Shown piece by piece: positions 1-6,446 of a stretch of 64,000 nt of DNA. The stretch's first letter is position 1. Each line of letters opens with the position of its first letter. The notes under the pieces are model-generated. The model was not told the DNA's origin. It was given only the letters and a program-made list of their open reading frames with translations, and searched no databases. The position numbers were made by a program, and so were the translations under genes. The DNA comes from CAWIJJ01 sp963836425 (lineage in GTDB: Bacteria; Acidobacteriota; Terriglobia; Bryobacterales; Bryobacteraceae): contig CAWIJJ010000003.1 of the NCBI GenBank assembly GCA_963836425.1, positions 248,001 through 312,000 on the forward strand, in the 5' to 3' direction.

Positions 1-7
1 ATGATCT

Positions 8-493
8 TCAGGCCCCCAGTGTCAGTTCCAGACCTTCGTGGGAAATTTCGAGCGATTCGATGGCGACGGCGTTTTGCGTCGCATTGAGAGCCGGACCGGT
101 CCACTTCATCGGAATCCCTCGCTTGAATTTCCAGATTTTGGCGGGCTTGCCGCTCTCGTCTTCGAGCACGATCAGGCCATCCTTCCGCTTGCCGCTGCCA
201 TTTACCCAGGCGTTGTGCCACGTCCACAGGTCGTCATAGAGGAAGATCACGCCGTGCTTGAGCACCACGTTGGCGAAGCTGGCGCGTGTGGCGAATTTGT
301 GGACGAAGCGGTTTTCGCCGCCCTCCTTGTACTCCATCACTTCCACCGTGGCCTCCAGGCCGGAGCATTCCGAGAATCCCGCCACGGCGTAGTTCAGCAC
401 CGCGCTGATGATGCTCCCGCCCACGCTCGAGGAGTCCAGCAGCGTCAGGTAGAAATTGAAAACGGATAGCGGATCGGTTCTAAGCAGCGGCAC
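8..493 (-). CDS. Contractile injection system tube protein (T4 gp19-like), second copy
   Basis: 161-residue protein of the phage-tail-tube family (T4 gp19/TIGR02241 type) that stacks in rings to form the inner tube of a contractile injection system. It is paralogous to the 146-residue tube protein at 2480-2920: both share FNF near the start, GFSE.SGLE/T, VMEY.EG, a DLWTW/SLWTW element, W.F..G.P.KW.GP.LNA and a C-terminal AIE.LEI.HEGLEL. The start is GTG at 493, behind GGAGG eight bases upstream. An ATG at 500 overlaps the TGA of the upstream sheath gene but reads only six codons in another frame. Two tube paralogues are usual in extracellular systems such as Afp (Afp1/Afp5). The gene is last of the minus-strand run before the window edge. 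Confidence 0.85.
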   Translation of the reverse strand: MPLLRTDPLSVFNFYLTLLDSSSVGGSIISAVLNYAVAGFSECSGLEATVEVMEYKEGGENRFVHKFATRASFANVVLKHGVIFLYDDLWTWHNAWVNGSGKRKDGLIVLEDESGKPAKIWKFKRGIPMKWTGPALNATQNAVAIESLEISHEGLELTLGA

Positions 494-496
494 GCT

Positions 497-2440
497 TCAT
501 ACCTCCACCAGGTCCGACCCTTCCACGTCCTGGCGCAATTCGAACACCAGGAACTCCATCGGCGCGGCCACCGCCACTCCCACGCGGCAGATCAACTGCC
601 CGGCATCCACCACCGCTGGCGGATTGTTGGTTTCATCGCACCGCACAAAGAAACTCTGCCCGGCGGTAGCGCCTTTCAATCCTCCGCGCTCCCAGATGCT
701 TTCGAGCAGCACGCTGATGGAATGGGCCAGTGTGTTGCGCAGGCTGAAATTGTTTGGCTGAAACACGGCCCACTGCGTGGAGCGCTCCACGGATGCCTCG
801 ATCGCCGACAGCAGCCGGCGCACGTGGATGAACTTCCAGTCGGCTTCAAAGGGAATCGCGGCCGCCAGCGAGCGCGCGCCCCAGACCCGGATGCCCCGCC
901 CGGGAATCTCGCGCAGCACGTTGACGCCGGCTTCGTTGAGCGGCCCCTGCTGTAGATCCGTGACGTCCTGGACGGTATCCACCGCAAAATGGAGCCGCAC
1001 ATTGGCGGGCGGCTTCTGGACGCCGGCGGAGTGGTCGGTGGAAGCATAGGCGCCCGCGACGTGCCCGCCGCAGGGAACGCTGCGCGTAGTCTCGTAAGGC
1101 GAAAGCGGATCCGGCGCCTTGATCCAGGGGAAGTAAATGGCCGCGAAACGGGCGGCTTCGCTTAGAAGCTGCTGATCGCCGGCCCAGCGGCCGGCCTGCG
1201 GAACCGGCGTGCGCTCGGGCAGGTCGAGAATGCACGTCCGATAACGCTTCAGATAGCATTGCCCGATCATCGTCTGGTAGATCGAGGCGGTATCCATCGC
1301 CGGCGGAATGGCGGTCGAATCCGGTGCGGGCGCTGGAGTGCTGCCGGGGGGCGGCGCCGCGCACGGATCGGGCGCGGGAGGCGGAGGCGGCGGCGGCAGG
1401 TCCGGAATTCCGGCCCACACCGCATCGGGCGCGCACAGAATGCCGACCTCGTCCACCTTCTCGAGAACCGTGAGCCCGCGGAAATCGCCGGGGCCGCCCG
1501 TGAAGTCGCGGCTTGTCACCTTCTTCAGGCCGTCGCGCCCGCCGCTCAGCCAGATGCGTCCGGCCGTCAGTGGACCCGATCCGGCCAGCAGCCCCGCCGG
1601 CGATATATTCCCCGCAATATCGATGCGGATGAGCCGCGACTCGCGGTTGATGGTGTCCGGCGCGAAGTCCGCGGCCGCCGGGTCCAGCGAGAGCCGCGGA
1701 TAGAACTCTTCCTCGTCCGGAGCCGTCAGGTCGGGGCCGGGCGCCACCCTCACGCGCAACGCAAATGCATTCACGTTGGTGGTGAATTCGAGTGGCGTAA
1801 ACACCAGCGCGACGCGATTGCCCCAATCGCCGGCGCTGGCCGCGGAGACCAGAAAGGCGCGGCGATAGCGCTCAAAGCTGCTTCCCGCGGGATAAGCCGT
1901 CTCGAGCGGGCGCGCCAGGTAGATGCTGCCGTCAGCCGCTGTCCGCGCGGCTGGAATGTACTCCGTCAGCCCCTGGCCGGTGAAGGCGAGCAGCTCGGTC
2001 GCCTCCACCGCGCCCGGTGCGGCCTTCACGATCAGGTCCCCCTTCGCCGCCGCGGCAGTCAGGGCGACAGGGGAACCTGCGATCTCGCCCGGAGCGGGAA
2101 AAATAGCGGCGCGCGGCTGCTCGTCCAAATCCTCGGCTGTGGTGGCGGCCACCCGGACCACGTAGCATTCGCTGCCGCCGTTTTCGAAAAACGCGCGCAC
2201 CGCGTAAGGCAGATAGCCGTAAGCGGAGAAGCCTCCGAATTGCGCCCGGTAATCGTCCCAGCCGGTCAGGCGCACGGCCACCGTCAGCGGATCGAAAAAC
2301 TCGTCCGCCACGGGGCCGGGCAGCGGGCCGCGCTCAGCGAAACCGGCAAAACCGGCGATGTCCATGCGCGCCAGCACCAGGGGTGTAGGGGCCGGCGCGA
2401 CAGGCCGCTGATAAATGCCGGGAGTGAGATATGCCGGAAT
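497..2440 (-). CDS. Tail sheath protein, first of two paralogues, probable AUU start
   Basis: Contractile sheath subunit of about 647 residues. The first ATG/GTG-type codon (GTG at 2377) would cut off the conserved N-terminus. Reading upstream to the in-frame stop at 2480-2482 there is no ATG, GTG or TTG. An ATT at 2438-2440 is preceded by GGAGG (2447-2451 on the plus strand) with a 6-base spacer, and from it the protein reads xPAYLTPGIY, aligning with MPDYLYPGVY of the sheath at 2943-4481. FAGFAERGPL then matches FLGVAERGPL. A proline-rich insert with seven consecutive Pro lies at about residues 346-382 and is absent from the other sheath. The C-terminal half shows the usual sheath elements (GGHVAGAYA, G.NVLR..PGRGIRVWGAR, RR...AIE.S). 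The length exceeds the 512 residues of its paralogue. Confidence 0.88.
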   Translation of the reverse strand: MPAYLTPGIYQRPVAPAPTPLVLARMDIAGFAGFAERGPLPGPVADEFFDPLTVAVRLTGWDDYRAQFGGFSAYGYLPYAVRAFFENGGSECYVVRVAATTAEDLDEQPRAAIFPAPGEIAGSPVALTAAAAKGDLIVKAAPGAVEATELLAFTGQGLTEYIPAARTAADGSIYLARPLETAYPAGSSFERYRRAFLVSAASAGDWGNRVALVFTPLEFTTNVNAFALRVRVAPGPDLTAPDEEEFYPRLSLDPAAADFAPDTINRESRLIRIDIAGNISPAGLLAGSGPLTAGRIWLSGGRDGLKKVTSRDFTGGPGDFRGLTVLEKVDEVGILCAPDAVWAGIPDLPPPPPPPAPDPCAAPPPGSTPAPAPDSTAIPPAMDTASIYQTMIGQCYLKRYRTCILDLPERTPVPQAGRWAGDQQLLSEAARFAAIYFPWIKAPDPLSPYETTRSVPCGGHVAGAYASTDHSAGVQKPPANVRLHFAVDTVQDVTDLQQGPLNEAGVNVLREIPGRGIRVWGARSLAAAIPFEADWKFIHVRRLLSAIEASVERSTQWAVFQPNNFSLRNTLAHSISVLLESIWERGGLKGATAGQSFFVRCDETNNPPAVVDAGQLICRVGVAVAAPMEFLVFELRQDVEGSDLVEV

Positions 2441-2451
2441 GGTCGTCCTCC
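2438..2451 (-). promoter_or_regulatory. Strong ribosome-binding site with ATT start codon for sheath gene
   Basis: On the minus strand GGAGG is followed by ACGACC and then ATT. This is the only well-spaced initiation signal upstream of the conserved N-terminus of the sheath, and no standard start codon lies between the in-frame stop at 2480 and GTG 2377. AUU initiation is known for infC and pcnB in E. coli, where IF3 discriminates against it; here it is an inference. Confidence 0.6.
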
Positions 2452-2479
2452 GAAGACTGGCTGGCGATGCGCCGCCGTG

Positions 2480-2920
2480 TTACGCGCTTTCGAGCTCCAG
2501 GCCTTCGTGCGCGATCTCCAGCGTCTCTATTGCCACTTCGCTGGTTTTCGCGTTGAGCGTCGGGCCTTCCCATTTCGAGGGCCAGCCTTCGCGGAAGTTC
2601 CAGCGCAGGGCCGGCTTGCGGGCTTCGTCCAGTAGCACAATCGAGCCCGAGGCGCGTTTGGTCGAGCCGTCGATGACCTGTTTACGCCAGGTCCACAACG
2701 ACTGATCCGAGGTCCAGCCGCGTTTGCACACCACCGGCGTATACTTCATCAGTCCGGGCAACTTGCGCACTGTGGTGATCTCGTTGCCCTCGCGGTATTC
2801 CATGACGTTGCTATCGGTGGTCAGGCCGCTCACTTCGCTGAAGCCGGCCTTCGTAACGCCGTCGATCTCCACCAGAAAGTTGAATTGCGAATAAGGATCC
2901 TTGCGGGTGCCGTCTGCCAT
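2480..2920 (-). CDS. Contractile injection system tube protein (T4 gp19-like)
   Basis: 146-residue inner-tube protein, close to the usual 145-150 residues of the family. It begins with ADGTRKDPYSQFNF, has GFSEVSGLTTDSNVMEYREG near residues 30-50, SLWTWRK near 90 and ends in IAHEGLELE. Translation starts at ATG 2920 with AAAGGAG eight bases upstream. It sits between the two sheath genes, 22 bases after the larger cluster's sheath stop and 40 bases before the ATT start of the next sheath, so it is very probably cotranscribed. The sheath-tube-sheath-tube order implies two gene-pair duplications. Its role is to form the lumen that carries the payload and is driven out when the sheath contracts. 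Confidence 0.9.
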   Translation of the reverse strand: MADGTRKDPYSQFNFLVEIDGVTKAGFSEVSGLTTDSNVMEYREGNEITTVRKLPGLMKYTPVVCKRGWTSDQSLWTWRKQVIDGSTKRASGSIVLLDEARKPALRWNFREGWPSKWEGPTLNAKTSEVAIETLEIAHEGLELESA

Positions 2921-2942
2921 GGCTCAATCTCCTTTTGTTGTA

Positions 2943-4481
2943 TTACCCTTCGCTGACACTGGATCCGCCATCCCACTGTCCGATCCGGAAGATGACGAAC
3001 TCAGCCGGCTTCACCGGCGCGATGCCGATCACCACGATGAGGCGGCCATTGTCCAAATCGGCCTGCGTCATCGTCGTGCGGTCGCAGCGCACGAAATAGG
3101 CCTGCTCCTTGGTGTCCCCAATCAGCATGCCGTCCATCCAGAGCCGCGTGAGAAAGTCGCTGATGCTGCGCCGTACACGCGCCCACAGCGTCGGGTCGTT
3201 ATTCTCGAAGACCACCCACTGCGTGCCGAGTTGGATGGACTTCTCCACGAAGATGAACAGGCGCCGAACGTTGATGTACTTCCAGTCTGGATCGCGCGTT
3301 GTAGTGCGCCCGCCCCAAACCAGGTTGCCGGCTCCCCGGAAGTAGCGCAGCACGTTCACACCCCGCGGATTGAGAATCGCCTGATGCTCGTTATTGACCT
3401 GGAACTGCAGGCTGCTCACTCCGACGATCACTTCGTTGGCGGGATCCTTGTGCACGCCCACCTGGCTGTCGGAGCGGGCGTAGATCCCGGTGACGTGGCC
3501 GCCCGGCGGGATCGGCGTTTCGATGCCCGAGACGGGATTGATCACGTTGAGCCACGGGTAATAGAACGCCGCGTACCGCGAGTTGATGCTGGGGAACAGG
3601 TTGGTTGGATTGCCCGCGGCGAAGGGCGCCTGAAGGATCGCGAACCGGTCCATCCGCAGTTCGCACTGCGCGACGATGTCATCGGAGATCGCCGGAAACA
3701 TGCTTTCGTCGGGACAGCAGAGCAGCGAGATTTCTTCCACGTCATTCAGGCCGGCGAGGCCGGTGCGTTCGCCGGGGAGCGCCGCCGGATCGCCCTGAAA
3801 GTCGGCTTCGGTGAGCGCCGCGCCTTGGCTGCCGCCCGCCAGCGGCGTCGGCCCGGTATTGCCCGGCCGCCCCGCCGCCGTGCGATCCAGTTCCACCAGA
3901 GTGCTCGAGTTGCTCACCACGCTGCCGTAGAAATTCGTGGCCAGCGGGTTATCCGAGAGATTGTCGTACACCTCGATGAGAGTGGGCTCGCGTCGATTCG
4001 GGTCGCGCAGGGATACAGGGTCGCGCAGCGTCGGATCGACCAGCGGAAGCGGCGGCGCAACCGCGTAGTAGAAGATAAACAGCTTGAACAGGTTCGGGTC
4101 GTTCACACCCGAATCCATGATCTTGAAGTACACCCGGTCGCCCCAGGTGCCCGGGCCCACCGCGGTGATGCTCATACCGTCGGCCGCGCCATTGGAGGCG
4201 ACCGCGGTTGCGCTCGCGGCCCGCGCAATGTAGACCTGCTTGCCTCCGTTGAGGAAGAAGCCCTCCACCGCATAGGCAAGGTAGCGATCCACCCCGCCCT
4301 CTTGGACGTAGCTTCCGAAATTGCGGACGTACTCGGTATAGCTCGTTACCAGCGTGGGCTCCAGCGGCCCCCGCTCGGCGACGCCGAGAAAGCCCGCCAT
4401 GCTGGTGGATACTCCTTCGATCGGCTTATTGCCGGTATCGATTTCTTCAACGTAAACGCCTGGGTATAAATAGTCGGGCAT
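2943..4481 (-). CDS. Tail sheath protein, second paralogue (canonical)
   Basis: 512-residue sheath protein of the phage tail sheath family, with the classic N-terminus MPDYLYPGVYVEEIDTG followed by PIEGVSTSMAGFLGVAERGP. Start ATG 4481 has GGAG a few bases upstream; the frame is open further upstream but that extension is antisense to and overlaps the preceding gene. The C-terminal region carries GGHVTGIYARSD, RGVNVLRYFRGAGNLVWGGR and NVRRLFIFVEKSI, and ends with EFVIFRIGQ, the portion that makes sheath-tube contacts and interlocking strands in solved sheaths. It lacks the Pro-rich insert of its paralogue. It polymerises around the tube and contracts to drive it forward. Confidence 0.93.
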   Translation of the reverse strand: MPDYLYPGVYVEEIDTGNKPIEGVSTSMAGFLGVAERGPLEPTLVTSYTEYVRNFGSYVQEGGVDRYLAYAVEGFFLNGGKQVYIARAASATAVASNGAADGMSITAVGPGTWGDRVYFKIMDSGVNDPNLFKLFIFYYAVAPPLPLVDPTLRDPVSLRDPNRREPTLIEVYDNLSDNPLATNFYGSVVSNSSTLVELDRTAAGRPGNTGPTPLAGGSQGAALTEADFQGDPAALPGERTGLAGLNDVEEISLLCCPDESMFPAISDDIVAQCELRMDRFAILQAPFAAGNPTNLFPSINSRYAAFYYPWLNVINPVSGIETPIPPGGHVTGIYARSDSQVGVHKDPANEVIVGVSSLQFQVNNEHQAILNPRGVNVLRYFRGAGNLVWGGRTTTRDPDWKYINVRRLFIFVEKSIQLGTQWVVFENNDPTLWARVRRSISDFLTRLWMDGMLIGDTKEQAYFVRCDRTTMTQADLDNGRLIVVIGIAPVKPAEFVIFRIGQWDGGSSVSEG

Positions 4482-4504
4482 TCTATCTCCTTCTTGCCGT
4501 TTTG

Positions 4505-5164
4505 CTAGACCATGGATATGTCCTGAATCGTTGTCGAGCCGCGCCTTAGGGTTACAGGCGCGGACGCCGGAGCGTGCGCCGGGTGGGTGGCCTCGATTAC
4601 GGCCGCTTCGCCCGTGCCCGCCACGGAAGAAAACCAGAGCACGTACTGACCGTCGTCGCCGGTGACGTATTCGCGCGCTTCGCCCTGGCGCGAAACGTGG
4701 GCGCCCGCCAGCGGCACAGCGCCGGACCGGATGGTGCCGCGCGCCAGCGTCGCTCCCGCGGGAAACGCGTACTGCGCCGTGGGCGCCAGGGTGGCCGGCG
4801 CCAGTTGCGCGCGGTAGGCCGCCGGCTGCCCCGGGTCGTTCAGGGGCAGCGTCGGGTCGGCGAGCGCCCGATCCGGAAACGCCGGCCACAGCGGCGTCGA
4901 AAGCGGCAGCGTCACCGCAATGTCCACCCCAAAATAACGCGGCGGATCGGCCGTATCGCGCACCTGCACCACGTGGTTCCCCGCCGGCAGGCGGAAAAAG
5001 GCGAACTGGCCGCGATCCGGTTTCCGCCAACCGCGCTCGCGGCCGGATACCTCCGCCGTGACGTTGCCCGCCAGTTCGGGCTCGCCCGTAAACCCATCGT
5101 AGAGCTGGAGCACAAACGTGACCGCCAGGATCTGCGATTCCAGATTGTGTGCCGCCGTGGCCAT
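4505..5164 (-). CDS. Injection-system-associated protein with two beta-sandwich (carboxypeptidase-regulatory-like) segments
   Basis: 219 residues, no signal peptide. Residues about 12-85 read like a small Ig/CNA-B-like fold (LQLYDGFTGEPELAGNVTAEVSG, then FAFFRLPAGNHVVQVRD). Residues about 143-219 read like a carboxypeptidase-regulatory domain (GTIRSGAVPLAGAHVS, TGDDGQYVLWF, TLRRGSTTIQDISMV), with a Pro/Ala-rich linker between. The start ATG 5164 has AGGAG seven bases upstream and lies 1 base after the DUF4255 stop. The position between cap and sheath genes suggests a structural or decoration component of the particle. I do not recognise a named family; the fold assignment is by eye. Confidence 0.65.
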   Translation of the reverse strand: MATAAHNLESQILAVTFVLQLYDGFTGEPELAGNVTAEVSGRERGWRKPDRGQFAFFRLPAGNHVVQVRDTADPPRYFGVDIAVTLPLSTPLWPAFPDRALADPTLPLNDPGQPAAYRAQLAPATLAPTAQYAFPAGATLARGTIRSGAVPLAGAHVSRQGEAREYVTGDDGQYVLWFSSVAGTGEAAVIEATHPAHAPASAPVTLRRGSTTIQDISMV

Positions 5165-5165
5165 G

Positions 5166-5750
5166 TTAATTCTCCTGGAACTGGCTGGTTTTGGCCAGCA
5201 CCGGCTGCCCCGCTTCCTCTTGCCGCGAATCGATCATGGCCACCCGCGCGAGATAACACAGGGACAGGCGGTACGGCGTTTCGAGCGCCTGCCACACACG
5301 GGTCGTCTCCTCGAGCGAAACCGGATTGAGCATGACCCGAAGCTGCTCCCCGGGCGCCGCCAGCGCGCCGGCCAGGTCCGGGCCTTCGAGAATCGCGCGG
5401 TCATAGAGCACCTGCATGATTTTGCCGAGCACGATCTGCTGCTCCCGCGGCGCGCCCACCATGGGGGTAATCAGGTAATAGAGATCCAGGGTGAGCGGCG
5501 GCTTGCGATCCGAGCCCCCGAAGCCCGGCACGGAGTTATACCGGTTCTTCATATGCGGGTCTTCGACGATCCGGTACAGATAAATGGACACGCGGACCGA
5601 GTTATTGCCCTCGAGGTCGGCGGGCGATTCGAGCGAGATCGCGCTTTCCGCTGTAATCAATGCGTTGACCTGCGCATCGAGCTGGATTTCTTCCCAGAGC
5701 ACGTTGATGATGGATTGGCCCGCATCGGCCAGAACCGTGTAGTCAGCCAT
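5166..5750 (-). CDS. DUF4255 (Pvc16/Afp16-like) tail cap/terminator protein
   Basis: 194 residues matching the DUF4255/Pvc16 N-terminal family, whose members cap the tube-sheath end in Afp and PVC and set particle length. Supporting sequence: MADYTVLADAGQSIINVLW at the start, SVRVSIYLYRIVEDPHMKNR around residue 50, PPLTLDLYYLITPMVG around 85-100, and EEQLRV-like and LETPYRLSLCYLARVAMID elements near 135-175. The start ATG 5750 has GGAAG a few bases upstream. It is the first gene of the five-gene minus-strand run that leads into the sheath and tube genes. DUF4255 is diagnostic of extracellular contractile injection systems and distinguishes this from an ordinary prophage tail. Confidence 0.88.
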   Translation of the reverse strand: MADYTVLADAGQSIINVLWEEIQLDAQVNALITAESAISLESPADLEGNNSVRVSIYLYRIVEDPHMKNRYNSVPGFGGSDRKPPLTLDLYYLITPMVGAPREQQIVLGKIMQVLYDRAILEGPDLAGALAAPGEQLRVMLNPVSLEETTRVWQALETPYRLSLCYLARVAMIDSRQEEAGQPVLAKTSQFQEN

Positions 5751-6030
5751 GAGGCTTCCGCCGCAGTGCTATCGCACGCTCTTGGCCATCCGCAAAGACG
5801 ACGTAAGTTACTGAATCGCTGCCGGTACCAGGGCCGGCGCGGCGCGAAGACGGAAGCCGCTGTAACATCGTGCGATACACGGTAACCCCCGGATCTGCGC
5901 CGCTAACGTATTCAGCCTGTAAGTTTGCGGCCCTGTGCCGCTAACCGTCACATACAGTGTCCCGCGATGTTTACACAATGTGACATCTCGCCGGGATGAA
6001 CGAGCCCGCGCAGGTTGTCGCATCTCGCGA
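5751..6030. other. Leader region upstream of the injection-system genes
   Basis: 280 bases without a gene. It contains the nonamer gccgctaac twice (5899-5907 and 5937-5945), and an imperfect palindrome at 5966-5987 (gatgt...cac-aat-gtg...acatc). These could be operator sites or a leader hairpin for the cap-sheath-tube operon. I saw no good sigma-54 or sigma-70 promoter in it. Confidence 0.35.
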
Positions 6031-6267
6031 CTACTCCGAATCGGAATCGGCGGACTGCTGAAGAGTCTTGAGGAACTCGTGGAAATAGGCGGGATGAATG
6101 ACCAGGCGTGTATGAATATGGGGCTCCGTATCGCCTTCATTGTATTGGCCGAACTCGAGGATAATTTCGCGGCGGCTGCTGCCTACCTGTAGATAGTTCG
6201 TGTAGCGCGCCTCAATCGCCTGGCGCCGGGAGAATGACCCCTTCGGAGGTTCCTTCAATTGGGGCAA
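6031..6267 (-). CDS. DUF3467 family small protein
   Basis: 78-residue protein resembling DUF3467: a short beta-rich domain with ARYTNYLQVGSSRREIILEFGQ, then HIHTRLVIHPAYFHEFLKTLQQ and an acidic tail. The function of DUF3467 is unknown. The start is uncertain: TTG at 6267 has AAAGGA close upstream, and TTG 6258 is an alternative. It lies 280 bases upstream of and in the same direction as the injection-system genes, and has its own sigma-54-type promoter. A companion or regulatory role for the particle is only inference from position. Confidence 0.65.
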   Translation of the reverse strand: MPQLKEPPKGSFSRRQAIEARYTNYLQVGSSRREIILEFGQYNEGDTEPHIHTRLVIHPAYFHEFLKTLQQSADSDSE

Positions 6268-6289
6268 TTGTCCTTTCTGTCATATTGCG

Positions 6290-6306
6290 TGCAAGAGATG
6301 GGCCAA
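6290..6306 (-). promoter_or_regulatory. Sigma-54 (-24/-12) promoter for the DUF3467 gene
   Basis: The minus strand reads TTGGCCCATCTCTTGCA. This has the invariant GG and GC separated by exactly 10 bases, TGGC at -24 and TTGCA at -12, agreeing well with TGGCAcgN4TTGCW. Transcription would start near 6279, about 12 bases before the DUF3467 TTG start. An enhancer-binding-protein gene is transcribed away from it. Confidence 0.6.
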
Positions 6307-6327
6307 TTTCCGCTGCGCTTTTCGCTC

Positions 6328-6357
6328 TTTAGATTCAAAGTCGAAATCTTTTAGATT
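6328..6357. promoter_or_regulatory. Pair of TTTAGATT direct repeats, candidate activator sites
   Basis: TTTAGATT occurs at 6328-6335 and 6350-6357, 22 bases apart (two helical turns), in an AT-rich patch between the sigma-54 promoter and the activator gene. The spacing puts both on the same DNA face, as expected for cooperative binding of an enhancer-binding protein. No binding data. Confidence 0.4.
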
Positions 6358-6446
6358 GACCGGCGAAACTTTCCTGTCGTATAGTCCGAAATGTTGCCAG
6401 GTTTGCCGTCACTAATATTACAAGCAAGGCCTGGGAGGGCAATCGC

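Noticed and set aside
2901..4469. 522-codon plus-strand frame across the sheath gene
   Set aside because: Antisense to a well-supported sheath gene and without any domain signature.
8..6267. Prophage interpretation of the tail genes
   Set aside because: DUF4255 and duplicated sheath/tube genes with no integrase, capsid, portal, terminase or lysis gene in the window favour an injection system. The left side is unseen.
6212..6283. Short minus-strand frame starting at ATG 6283 upstream of DUF3467
   Set aside because: Twenty-three codons, overlaps the DUF3467 start out of frame, no family resemblance; at most a leader peptide.
6298..6318. Plus-strand sigma-54-like match (GG and GC 10 bases apart) ahead of the activator gene
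   Set aside because: The -12 element reads CCGC instead of TTGC; too weak. It shares the GGCC centre with the better minus-strand promoter.
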